Source: Haloarculaceae archaeon
GTDB lineage: Archaea; Halobacteriota; Halobacteria; Halobacteriales; Haloarculaceae
Assembly (NCBI GenBank): GCA_028274885.1
Contig: JAQCMX010000109.1
Span: forward strand, 1 to 22,403
Direction: 5' to 3'
DNA: 22,403 nt
The position numbers and the translations under genes were made by a program. The notes under the pieces are model-generated. The model ran no database searches, was not told the origin of the DNA, and saw only the letters and a list, made by a program, of their open reading frames with translations. Positions within the stretch are counted from its first letter, which is position 1; each line of letters begins with the position of its first letter. This document shows positions 15,102 through 21,973 of this stretch, piece after piece.

Positions 15102-15529
15102 ACACAGCAGACAAGTACCTGAAGGCGATCTATCTCGTCCAGCAGATCGAAGACGGCCAGGCATCGACGGGGGCGATCGCGGATAGCCTCGATGTCAGCC
15201 CGGCCAGTGCAAACGAGATGATCGGGAAACTCGAAAAGCAGGATCTGTGCAGTCACGAAAAGTACAAAGGTGTCGATTTGACCGAGGAGGGGATCGTGCG
15301 TGCCAGGGATGCGCTACAGAATTACTGCATCATCGAGCGGTTTCTGGTCGAAGTACTCGATGTCGAGAACTTTCGCATGGAGGCACAGCAACTCGAGCCG
15401 GTTATCGACGAGACAGTTGCGGATCGGCTCGATACGATTATCGAGCGCGAACCCCAGTGCCCCGACTGTTTCAGCGCCGAGGAGGATGTCTGTGCGCTTT
15501 TGAAACTCGAACGTGACGCGGCAGACTGA
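15098..15529 (+). CDS. DtxR-family transcriptional regulator with cysteine cluster
   Basis: 143-aa regulator with an N-terminal winged helix (about 5-65; recognition helix around 'SPASANEMIGKLEKQ', wing 'KYKGVDLTEEG') and a C-terminal DtxR dimerisation/metal domain (66-120, 'IIERFLVEVLDV'). Compared with DtxR/MntR, only the Glu equivalents E80 and E100 survive: Y76 is where DtxR has His79, R93 where it has His98, Q97 for Cys102 and P101 for His106. Instead there is C121-x2-C124-x7-C132 at the C-terminus, plus C77 and C51. There is no SH3-like third domain. It is translationally coupled (ATGA) to the ferritin-like gene and next to the suf operon, so it may sense iron, zinc or an Fe-S cluster. 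Family assignment is firm; the ligand is not known. Confidence 0.8.
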   Translation: MNTADKYLKAIYLVQQIEDGQASTGAIADSLDVSPASANEMIGKLEKQDLCSHEKYKGVDLTEEGIVRARDALQNYCIIERFLVEVLDVENFRMEAQQLEPVIDETVADRLDTIIEREPQCPDCFSAEEDVCALLKLERDAAD

Positions 15530-15705
15530 TCGACACCGATTTTGGATGGGTACAGATCAAGCCAGCGGTGGCTGATGGGTCTAATTCCGTCCCGGTCGAG
15601 AGGCTGGCCGCGACACCCGAACCGATTTCCGGTTCCCGATTGGACGGGATACCTGACGACGTGGGACCACACACCTCCGGTCGATATCGGCGCGCAGACG
15701 CCGCG

Positions 15706-15906
15706 TCACCGTTCCCACCCACTGGGGCCGATACCGAGTTGCATCACGATCGGTCGGTACAGGAAAACGATGACTGCGATAACCATGAATTCGATCCAGA
15801 AACTGAGATTACCTACGGCCGCCCGGACAGTCGCGAGTACCCCCAAAACCAGGATAAACATCGCAATGTAATGCGGCGCGAGATCCCTCACCGTACTCGT
15901 ATTCAT
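15706..15906 (-). CDS. Small two-helix membrane protein, conserved in haloarchaea
   Basis: 66-aa protein, MNTSTVRDLAPHYIAMFI at the N-terminus, with two hydrophobic helices at about 12-30 and 36-54 and a basic/aromatic tail. I recall similar short proteins beginning 'MNTxTxRDLAPHYxAM' in other haloarchaea; the function is unknown. A TATA-like element on the minus strand (ATTAAA on the plus strand, 15930-15935) is centred 27 nt before the ATG, supporting both the start and a leaderless mRNA. It converges with the DtxR gene across a 176-bp gap in which I see nothing beyond a short T4 stretch at 15541-15544. Confidence 0.68.
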   Translation of the reverse strand: MNTSTVRDLAPHYIAMFILVLGVLATVRAAVGNLSFWIEFMVIAVIVFLYRPIVMQLGIGPSGWER

Positions 15907-15929
15907 ACCATATCTTATACGCTGATATC

Positions 15930-15935
15930 ATTAAA
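15930..15935 (-). promoter_or_regulatory. TATA-like element of the 66-aa membrane protein gene
   Basis: On the minus strand TTTAAT is centred 27 nt upstream of the ATG at 15906. Spacing and sequence both fit a haloarchaeal TATA box. Confidence 0.5.
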
Positions 15936-16054
15936 CCTATCTCCACGATGTTGATTGCAGTCTCTCTGGTACGACCGACTGCGCCGTACGGGAAAACACT
16001 ACGACTATAGGGCGCGTATGACGATCAAAAGTGACTTTCTCACTACAGCAGAGA

Positions 16055-16124
16055 TCAAAAAACCACTCGGAGCGTGTCCCCGAAGAGTAACCGTTAACAG
16101 CCCTGACCGGTTTGGATCGAGTGG
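16055..16124 (-). ncRNA. Candidate structured RNA or terminator, minus strand
   Basis: On the minus strand, CCACTCG (16124-16118) can pair with CGAGTGG (16069-16063), which is followed immediately by TTTTTT (16062-16057). Inside the closing stem, AACCG/CGGTT forms a second helix and CTC-TTCG-GGG a small UUCG-capped hairpin. This gives a two-hairpin junction with a U-run end. No minus-strand promoter is evident, so it is only a candidate and may be a terminator for an unseen transcript. Confidence 0.25.
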
Positions 16125-16239
16125 GAACACACGACCGCAAATCTGACACGCCGTCCGCTTGGGCGGCTCGGGATTGCGGTGGTGTCGACCGTCGACCTGC
16201 TGCCAGCCCCGCGCATGACGGGTAGCAGCCTCGACGGGA

Positions 16240-16253
16240 GCGTCAGGTGACGC
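16240..16253. repeat. Inverted repeat GCGTCA-GG-TGACGC upstream of rpsO
   Basis: A perfect 6-bp inverted repeat with a 2-bp centre, ending 50 bp before the rpsO ATG. It could be an operator, or as RNA a 5-bp hairpin with an AGGT loop. Confidence 0.4.
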
Positions 16254-16303
16254 TATGATTCGACGCCGTGTGATAGCGGTCAGTGCTGTTCCAATCAGAG
16301 AGT

Positions 16304-16771
16304 ATGGCACGAATGCACTCACGCCGTCGTGGGTCGTCCGGTTCGGACAGGCCTGCGACAGACGAACCGCCGGAGTGGAGCGACGTCGACGCCAAAGCGG
16401 TCGAGGAGCGCGTCGTCGAACTGTCAGCGGATGGGTTGAGTCCGAGCCAGATCGGGCTCGAGTTGCGGGACGCCGGCGTCCGGGGTATGCCGGTCCCCGA
16501 CGTGAAAGCTGCGACAGGAAAGAAGATCACGGAGATCCTAGAGGAAAACGGTGCAGCTCCCGAGTTTCCCGAGGATCTGGCGAACCTGATGCAACAGGCT
16601 GTTCGGCTGACCGAACACGTCGAAAACAACCCCACGGACTACCAGAACAAACGCGCCCTCCAAAACACCGAAGCGAAGATCCGCCGGCTCATCGAGTACT
16701 ACCGGGGCGACAAAATCGACGAGGACTTCTCCTACAGCGTCGACGACGCGAGGGAGCGTCTCCAGGGGTAG
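16304..16771 (+). CDS. rps15: 30S ribosomal protein S15 (archaeal S15/eS13 type)
   Basis: 155-aa small-subunit protein. The N-terminus 'MARMHSRRRGSSGSDRP' followed by 'PPEWSDV' is the archaeal/eukaryotic S15 signature. The central 'SPSQIGLELRDAGVRGMPVPDVKAATGKKI' and the C-terminal 'HVENNPTDYQNKRALQNTEAKIRRLIEYYR' match the helices that bind 16S rRNA. The length is as expected for archaea. The ATG at 16304 is chosen because the conserved N-terminus starts there; an ATG at 16283 would add seven residues not seen in the family. It is the first gene of a four-gene operon with a RecJ-like gene, pcc1 and rps3ae, an association known from archaeal genome-context studies. Confidence 0.96.
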   Translation: MARMHSRRRGSSGSDRPATDEPPEWSDVDAKAVEERVVELSADGLSPSQIGLELRDAGVRGMPVPDVKAATGKKITEILEENGAAPEFPEDLANLMQQAVRLTEHVENNPTDYQNKRALQNTEAKIRRLIEYYRGDKIDEDFSYSVDDARERLQG

Positions 16772-16793
16772 TCAACGGAGGGCGAGACCAACA

Positions 16794-17927
16794 ATGTCGA
16801 CGGCCGGCCGTCCGGACGCAAACCAGCCCGGGGCGAGTGACATCGCTTGCGACCTGCAGGACGCCGAATTCGTTCGCCTCGTGGCCGATGCCGACGGCGA
16901 TGGTGTGGCTGCGGCGGTACTTCTCTCGAAGTGTCTGAACAGAGTCGAGGTTCCGTATCAGCTGTCGGTAACTCCGCTCCCCGAACGCGCCGACCGGGAG
17001 ACCGACGTCGACCTGACGATCGGAGTGGGTCGGCCGGTAACCGATGCGGACCTTGCGGTTGGTGCCGGCCGGACCTGTGCGACCCGGAGTGCAGCAGCCA
17101 TCGCGGCTGAGTGCGAGGTCAGTGACCTGATTCTCACCCTCGTCGGCATCGTCGCGGACGGTGACAGACCCGATACGGAGTTGCTCGACACGGCACGGGA
17201 ACACGGTATCGAACGGCGACCCGGCGTTGCGATCCCGCCAGTGGATCTGCCGGACGGTCTTGCACACTCGACACTCCTCCACTGTGAGCTCTCGGGTGAC
17301 GTTGGGGCTGCGCGGTCTGCCGTGGCGGATCTCGGTCTCGAGGAGATGGCCGACGATAAGGCGGACAGAGCAGTTGCCTCGCTGGTTGCCCTGACTGTCG
17401 GTGCCGACGGCGATGCGCCGCCAAGGGCTGCACGGCGGGTCGAACGGATCCTCCGACCGCTTGCCGGCGGACCGTTCAACACGATTGGCGGCTACGCAGA
17501 CGTACTCAATGCAGTCGTGGGCGAACAGCCAGGGTTTGCTGTCCAGCTTGCGCTCGGAACCGTCGAGCGCGAGAAGGCCCTCTCACTGTGGCGGACTCAT
17601 GCCAATCGTGTACACGGGACAATCGACGCCGCCACCACCGCCCGGTATGACGGGCTGTTCGTTCTCCGGTCCCCCGGACGGCCACCCGTCGGGGCTGTCG
17701 GGAGACTGACCCTCGATTACCGGTCGCCGGAACCGGTCGTACTCGTGGTCGGGGATGGGATCGCAGCGGTGATCGCAACCGAACAAAGTGCCACACACGT
17801 CGGTGAGTCGATCCGAACTGCGGCCGGACAGTTGGATGGACGTGGGGTTGGAACGCCGACGAAAGGCCGAGCCACGTTTACCGCCGATCCGACCGAGTTC
17901 GTCGCCGAGTACAGGGACAGCTTATGA
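16794..17927 (+). CDS. RecJ/DHH-like protein, probably catalytically degenerate
   Basis: 377-aa protein, the second gene of the rps15 operon, at the place where archaea carry a RecJ-like (DHH family) gene. 'FVRLVADADGDGVAAAVLLSKCL' (26-48) matches DHH motif I (D-x-D-G-x-x-A-A). I find no DHH triad and no clear motifs II or IV downstream; the region that should hold them (70-200) reads 'DVDLTIGVGRP' and 'ILTLVGIVADGD'. A C-terminal part resembling DHHA1 (around 280-375) is present, with 'YDGLFVLRSPGR' and 'PVVLVVGDGIAAV'. The nuclease activity therefore looks lost, which recalls Cdc45, itself an inactive RecJ relative. A GGAGG lies 12 nt before the ATG, and the stop overlaps pcc1 (ATGA). Homologous haloarchaeal genes are usually annotated as RecJ-like exonucleases. 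Confidence 0.75.
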   Translation: MSTAGRPDANQPGASDIACDLQDAEFVRLVADADGDGVAAAVLLSKCLNRVEVPYQLSVTPLPERADRETDVDLTIGVGRPVTDADLAVGAGRTCATRSAAAIAAECEVSDLILTLVGIVADGDRPDTELLDTAREHGIERRPGVAIPPVDLPDGLAHSTLLHCELSGDVGAARSAVADLGLEEMADDKADRAVASLVALTVGADGDAPPRAARRVERILRPLAGGPFNTIGGYADVLNAVVGEQPGFAVQLALGTVEREKALSLWRTHANRVHGTIDAATTARYDGLFVLRSPGRPPVGAVGRLTLDYRSPEPVVLVVGDGIAAVIATEQSATHVGESIRTAAGQLDGRGVGTPTKGRATFTADPTEFVAEYRDSL

Positions 17928-18214
17928 CAGGAAACGCCTCCGACAGACGGTCCGAGCGAGACGACACTCCGTCGAGACGTATTCGTATCAGGACGACACA
18001 CGAATCGGAGACGGTGGCAGACGCGGTCGCAAGCGCGCTGAGACCGGACAACACGGCAGAGATGGAGACAATTGTCGACCGACGAGCGGTCGTCACGACG
18101 ATCGAACGAGAGACGACAGGTGGGCTCCACTCGACCATCGACGATTACGTGGTCAATCTGCAGGTCGGGGTAGAGCTCGCAAACCAGCACACAACAACCA
18201 AAGACAACATATGA
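17924..18214 (+). CDS. pcc1: KEOPS complex subunit Pcc1
   Basis: 96-aa protein. After a ~17-residue charged N-terminal tail, 'RRIRIRTTHESETVADAVASALRPDN' and 'VVTTIERETTGGLHSTIDDYVVNLQVGVEL' fit the small alpha/beta Pcc1 fold, the dimerisation subunit of KEOPS, which makes the t6A modification of ANN-decoding tRNAs together with Kae1, Bud32 and Cgi121. The position between a RecJ-like gene and rps3ae is the known archaeal location of pcc1. The ATG overlaps the upstream stop (ATGA) and its own stop overlaps the rps3ae ATG (ATGA), so the three genes are probably translationally coupled. An alternative start within the charged tail is possible. The other KEOPS genes are not in this window. Confidence 0.82.
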   Translation: MTGNASDRRSERDDTPSRRIRIRTTHESETVADAVASALRPDNTAEMETIVDRRAVVTTIERETTGGLHSTIDDYVVNLQVGVELANQHTTTKDNI

Positions 18215-18840
18215 GTGAACGATCCGTATCCAGACAGAAACAGGAAAAGCGGTGGTACACCGTACAAGCACCCGAGCAGTTCGACAGAGCAGAGCTCGGC
18301 GAAACACCCGCAGACGACCCGGAGAAGGTACTCGGAAGAACGATCGAAACCACGCTCGGTGATATTCACAACGACGCAAGCGAGAACAACACCAAGCTGA
18401 CGTTCAAGATCACGGAGGTCGCCAGCGATACCGCATACACGGAGTTCATCAAACACGAACTGACGCGTGATTACATGCGAAGTCTCGTTCGCCGTGGCTC
18501 CTCGAAGGTCGAGGCGTTCATTACGGTACTGACTGCAGACGACTACCGGGTACAGATACAACCCGTTGCGCTCACGACGAAATCGGCCGACGAGAGCCAG
18601 GAAAAGGCGATCCGTCGCACGATGATCGACCTTGTCAGGGAAACTGCCGCGGACCGGACGTTCGATGATCTGGTCGACAGTGTTGTCGAGGCGCGACTCT
18701 CATCGGCCATTTATAACGAAGCGAAGCCAATATATCCACTCCGTCGCGTCGAGGTCCAGAAGATGACGCTGGAGGCGCGACCACAGGAGGTCGCTGCGGA
18801 GGAAGAAACGAGCGTGGATGTCGACGAGGAGGCCGACTGA
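18211..18840 (+). CDS. rps3ae: 30S ribosomal protein S3Ae (eS1)
   Basis: 209-aa small-subunit protein of the archaeal/eukaryotic eS1 family. 'SRQKQEKRWYTVQAPEQFD' near the N-terminus, 'GRTIETTLGDIHND' (about 45-58) and 'KLTFKITEVASDTAYTEF' (65-82) are typical. 'RRGSSKVEAFITVLTADDYRVQIQPVALT' and 'AIYNEAKPIYPLRRVEVQKMTLEA' complete the fold, followed by an acidic tail. The start at ATG 18211 overlaps the pcc1 stop; an earlier in-frame ATG at 17788 would run antisense-like through recJ and pcc1. A TTTTT run at 18852-18856, right after the stop, may terminate the operon. Confidence 0.96.
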   Translation: MSERSVSRQKQEKRWYTVQAPEQFDRAELGETPADDPEKVLGRTIETTLGDIHNDASENNTKLTFKITEVASDTAYTEFIKHELTRDYMRSLVRRGSSKVEAFITVLTADDYRVQIQPVALTTKSADESQEKAIRRTMIDLVRETAADRTFDDLVDSVVEARLSSAIYNEAKPIYPLRRVEVQKMTLEARPQEVAAEEETSVDVDEEAD

Positions 18841-18849
18841 GAGATAGCG

Positions 18850-18857
18850 GCGTTTTT
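18850..18857 (+). terminator. Poly-T terminator after rps3ae
   Basis: GCGGCGTTTTTAG begins about 8 nt after the rps3ae stop. Archaeal termination commonly uses such T-runs without a strong stem. A weak stem CTACC/GGTAG follows at 18881-18896. Confidence 0.45.
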
Positions 18858-18953
18858 AGTAGTCCTCCACGAGCGTGCACCTACCCGGGCCGGTAGCGGG
18901 TGTTGGCGCATGCTGGCTCCAGACAGGTCAGCAGGGCAAAAAACTGTGAACTC

Positions 18954-19388
18954 CTACCGAACCTGTATTGTTCCGATCATATCCGCCGTGAGGTGAGGGA
19001 TACAGAAGTAACCGTATTCGCCGGGAACTTCGAACGTGTGTTCGAACGACTGGTCGGGTTCGATTGCGCCACCGCCTCGGTCGTACCAGGCGCCTTCGGC
19101 CTCCTGTCTGCTGTCGTAGCCACCCGACGCGAAATACTCGGCTCCGTCCGGACGCGCCTCCTCGAAGGCAGTGACCGTGTGCGTGTGTGAACTCGTGTTT
19201 CGAAACTCGATGGTCTCGTCGGCTTCGACCTCGAGTTCCGTGGGTCTGAAACTGCTGATCGTCATTTCGACATCCGCCGAGACAGCAACCCCGGTCTCGA
19301 AGCCGATGCTTTCGGCGATGCTCGTACACCCTGCAATGCTGACTGCGCTGCCCGCGCCAGCGACCGCGAGAAACCTTCGGCGGTCCAT
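18954..19388 (-). CDS. Cupredoxin (halocyanin-like) Tat lipoprotein
   Basis: 144-aa secreted blue-copper-type protein. The N-terminus 'MDRRRFLAVAGAGSAVSIAGC' combines a twin-arginine motif with a lipobox (SIAG-C21), so it is probably exported folded by Tat and lipid-anchored on the outside of the membrane. The copper site is visible: His in 'SSHTHT' (H68 or H70), then C129, H132 and M137 in 'FCIPHLTADM'. This is the plastocyanin/halocyanin ligand order, and it should carry electrons. The ATG at 19388 is chosen because the signal peptide starts there; upstream residues from 19460 are unrelated. It diverges from the HEAT-repeat gene. The redox partner is not in the window. A second unusual feature is an acidic, aromatic insertion between the first His and the Cys. 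Confidence 0.87.
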   Translation of the reverse strand: MDRRRFLAVAGAGSAVSIAGCTSIAESIGFETGVAVSADVEMTISSFRPTELEVEADETIEFRNTSSHTHTVTAFEEARPDGAEYFASGGYDSRQEAEGAWYDRGGGAIEPDQSFEHTFEVPGEYGYFCIPHLTADMIGTIQVR

Positions 19389-19458
19389 AAGTCTGCTCAG
19401 TTCTGAATAGACATAGGTGATACGATCACCGACAGCTGTCCGGACATATTGGAAACAC

Positions 19459-19464
19459 ATTTAC
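19459..19464 (+). promoter_or_regulatory. TATA-like element of the HEAT-repeat gene
   Basis: ATTTAC is centred about 26-27 nt before the ATG at 19488, fitting a leaderless transcript. Confidence 0.4.
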
Positions 19465-19487
19465 CCCACACAGCCGGATAAAAACGT

Positions 19488-20816
19488 ATGAGCGAGGAGG
19501 ACGGCCAGGCTGGTGACGGCGACCACGGGGGCGAAAACGACCAGAACAGCCCGGAGGCCGAGGGCAGCCCGGCGGAGCAAACCACAGACTGCGAGGGTGT
19601 ATCCTTCGATTTGCTGGAGACGCGTCTGGACGACCTCGAAGCCGAGATTGACGCCACAGAGACCGAGGCTACCCTCGACGAGGTAGAGTCGTCGCTAGCG
19701 GATCTGGAAAACGATATCGAACAGGCGGCGTTTCAGGACACGACAGAGGATGAGGACGATCACAAAGCGGAACTGACAGACCGTGTCGCAGATCTGTCCG
19801 AGAGTATCGAAAAGAAGCGGGGTCCATACGTTGAGGAAGTAGCCGAGGAACTTCAAGCCACAGCAGACACGATCCGAAGTAAGGAACTGACCGAGGAAGG
19901 TCTCGAAGCGGTCGGCACTGCTGTCGACGAATGTCTCGAAACGGTCGAATCGTCACTGGAGAGATCGGTTTCGCGCCACAGCGACACTGCGGCGGGGATC
20001 GCCGAGGAACTCACGGAGGTGGCCGGACGGATCGAGTCCTCCGGTCTCGATCCCGACGACGACGAGGAACAGATCGAACAGCTGCTTACTGTCGTCGGGA
20101 CACTCAGATCGACCACCGACGAAGCGCGGGTGTTCGAAGATCTCGAGATTCGCGAACAGTTGCGCCGACAGGGGTTTTATGACGTGCTTGAGCCGATCAA
20201 CATGCGTGATTTTCCGCCGGAGTGGAACGCGATCAAGATCTACGAGAAGCGGGGGGAACCTGAACCCATACTGGACGCGATGGGGAAGTTCGACTCTGAT
20301 TTCATGGAGGACAACATCCTCGATTCGCTCGAACATTTCGCCCCACCGGAGGCGTTCGAGCAGGTCCACCAATTGGCCCAGCGGCGCAACCGACAGCCGG
20401 TCCGGATCCTGGGTCGTATCGGGGACGAACGGGCCTGTGACACACTCGTTGACTTTCTCGGTGGTGGAAGCATCGAACTCGAGAAAACGGCCCTGCAGGC
20501 GCTTGGATCGATCGGCAGCGAGGATACGACGGAACCGGTGGCCCAGCGACTGGTCGCAGACGAGGCCAGTGTCCGGTCTACAACGGCACGCACACTCGGA
20601 TTGATCGGGGACACACGGGCCATCGAACCGCTCGGAAACGTGCTTGCCAAGGACGAGTCCGACAACGTGCGTGCGAGTGCTGCCTGGGCGCTGGTGCAGA
20701 TTGGGACGAAACGGGCACTAAAACTCGCCGCGGACTACGAGGACGACGCCGCCTACATCGTCCAGACCGAAGCTAAAAAAGCTGTCGAGGCGTTGCCACA
20801 GGCCGTCCCCCGGTGA
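19488..20816 (+). CDS. Coiled-coil and HEAT-repeat protein
   Basis: 442-aa protein of unknown function. The first ~40 residues are acidic and disordered. Residues about 40-225 are rich in heptad-like Leu/Ile with many Glu ('LETRLDDLEAEID', 'LADLENDIEQA'), suggesting long coiled coils. 'NMRDFPPEWNAIKIYEKRGE' (238-257) marks a conserved-looking junction. Residues ~285-435 form at least four HEAT/PBS-lyase-type repeats of about 30 residues, with the pattern 'GRIGDERACDTLVDFL', 'LGSIGSEDTTEPVAQRL', 'LGLIGDTRAIEPLGNVL' and a last degenerate copy. Such repeats usually make protein-protein contacts, so a scaffold or adaptor role is likely. It converges with the CBS-HPF gene 14 bp away. No enzyme motif is seen. 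I recall similar proteins in other haloarchaea. Confidence 0.82.
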   Translation: MSEEDGQAGDGDHGGENDQNSPEAEGSPAEQTTDCEGVSFDLLETRLDDLEAEIDATETEATLDEVESSLADLENDIEQAAFQDTTEDEDDHKAELTDRVADLSESIEKKRGPYVEEVAEELQATADTIRSKELTEEGLEAVGTAVDECLETVESSLERSVSRHSDTAAGIAEELTEVAGRIESSGLDPDDDEEQIEQLLTVVGTLRSTTDEARVFEDLEIREQLRRQGFYDVLEPINMRDFPPEWNAIKIYEKRGEPEPILDAMGKFDSDFMEDNILDSLEHFAPPEAFEQVHQLAQRRNRQPVRILGRIGDERACDTLVDFLGGGSIELEKTALQALGSIGSEDTTEPVAQRLVADEASVRSTTARTLGLIGDTRAIEPLGNVLAKDESDNVRASAAWALVQIGTKRALKLAADYEDDAAYIVQTEAKKAVEALPQAVPR

Positions 20817-20830
20817 GCCAGAGGCCTACG

Positions 20831-21973
20831 TTACAGTTCTCCGAGTTTCCGGAGAAGCTGTCCGCGGTACTCCTCGTCTGAGCGGACGCCTTTGACCTCC
20901 AGAACGCGGCGTTCGAGTTTGTCGAGTGCGACGCGAAAGGCCGTGTCCGAGCCGTACCCTTCACCGGTTCCGGCGACCTGTCCTCTGTTCGTCCGGAGAC
21001 GGACCTGACACTGGATCAGCGGTGTGCCACGAAGCCTTTCCTTGTGCTGGTGTAGTCTGACGTGGGCGTGTTGGACCTGCATCTTCTGGTACTTGTCCGC
21101 AACCGCCTCGATGCGTTCCCGGATGGTCTCACGGGAGAGCGTGTCCAACAGATCGATGTTCGTGATCTGGACATCCATGTGCTCGCGTTCCGTGTAGGTG
21201 AGCGCGCGCAACACGTCAGTTTTCGTGATAATGCCCGACACGAGACGATCATCCGCTTCGGGTGTGACCACGAGACCGGCGTAGTTGTTCTCCAGCATCC
21301 GGTTCACGGCACTTCGAACCGACTCGTCTACCTCGACTGTCTCGACCGGACTGCTCATCAGGTCGTACACCGGGATATCCAGAATTCGGTCATTATCGCC
21401 CGACCGGTCGCCTTTCTGCTGACGTTCCATGTCTCTGACCGCCACGTTGGCAATATCGTGTGTGGTCACCATGCCGGTCAGGTATCCGTCGGCATCGACG
21501 ACGGGAAGCCGTGAGATTCCGTGTTCGCGAAGGAGGTTGATCACGCGACCGATGTGGGTGTCTGTCGGGACGGTAATCACATCCTCGGTATAGATTTCAA
21601 AGACATCCAGTGCGTCTAGATTATCCAGTACGGCTTCGAGAATTGCGTTCTCGGTGACCACGCCCCACAGTGCCTCCCCTTCGAATACGGGTGCGATCTT
21701 TGACCCACTCTCGACGAGAACCCGTGCCACTTCCCGAACGTCATCGGTCTGTGTGACACGTGGCGCCGACCGGACCAGTGTCCGGGCTTTTGCATCGTCT
21801 TCGACATGTGACTGCATCAACTGCTTCTGGGTGATCACGCCCTCGTACTCGCCGTTTTCCGTGACGAGGATGCCTTTGGGGTTGTCGCGGTCAAAAAGGG
21901 CGTTTACCTTTCCGAGCCGCTCATCGGCGTCTATTTCGTCGTAGTCAGGGGTGGCAATATCAGCAATGTCCAT
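20831..21973 (-). CDS. Four-CBS-domain protein fused to an S30AE/HPF-like domain
   Basis: 380-aa cytosolic protein with four CBS motifs forming two Bateman modules (about 5-60, 68-122, 128-180, 203-262). The characteristic strands include 'GISRLPVVDADGYLTGMVTTHDIANV' in shortened form (152-176) and 'YAGLVVTPEADDRLVSGIIT' (231-250). Residues 265-362 look like the S30AE fold of ribosome hibernation factors: 'MDVQITNIDLLD', the central 'HAHVRLHQH', 'CQVRLRTNRGQVAGTGEGYGSDTAFRVALDKLERRV' in parts (322-357). The combination suggests a ribosome-silencing factor gated by adenine nucleotides. The start at ATG 21973 is preceded by GAGGA. An AT-rich GATTAAG stretch and TTTTTAT lie further upstream. CBS-containing ribosome dimerisation/hibernation factors have been reported in other archaea; that link is from memory. 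Confidence 0.82.
   Translation of the reverse strand: MDIADIATPDYDEIDADERLGKVNALFDRDNPKGILVTENGEYEGVITQKQLMQSHVEDDAKARTLVRSAPRVTQTDDVREVARVLVESGSKIAPVFEGEALWGVVTENAILEAVLDNLDALDVFEIYTEDVITVPTDTHIGRVINLLREHGISRLPVVDADGYLTGMVTTHDIANVAVRDMERQQKGDRSGDNDRILDIPVYDLMSSPVETVEVDESVRSAVNRMLENNYAGLVVTPEADDRLVSGIITKTDVLRALTYTEREHMDVQITNIDLLDTLSRETIRERIEAVADKYQKMQVQHAHVRLHQHKERLRGTPLIQCQVRLRTNRGQVAGTGEGYGSDTAFRVALDKLERRVLEVKGVRSDEEYRGQLLRKLGEL

Larger units (their letters stand above)
15936..16303. other. Long intergenic region upstream of rpsO, rich in inverted repeats
   Basis: About 370 bp without a convincing gene; reading frames here look unlike proteins. The rpsO promoter must lie in it, but I cannot pick a clear TATA box. 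The region holds several inverted repeats: CCACTCG (16063-16069) / CGAGTGG (16118-16124), AACCG/CGGTT inside that, CTGCT (16198-16202) / AGCAG (16224-16228), and GCGTCA-GG-TGACGC (16240-16253). GTCGACC is repeated in tandem near 16187. Read on the minus strand, part of it resembles a structured RNA ending in T6, listed separately. Confidence 0.5.

Noticed and set aside
16018..16146. Short plus-strand frame beginning MTIKSDFLTTAEIKK
   Set aside because: No family resemblance, no clear promoter, and it spans several inverted repeats. A gene remnant is possible but unsupported.
16140..16260. SRP (7S) RNA or RNase P RNA in the rps15 upstream gap
   Set aside because: The conserved SRP domain IV GGAAG/GCAG pattern and the RNase P core are not present on either strand.
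16005..16322. 105-aa minus-strand frame with 'CQICGRVFP' upstream of rps15
   Set aside because: Only one CxxC pair and no partner ligands. The frame runs through the structured, T6-containing stretch, and no promoter or SD is seen.
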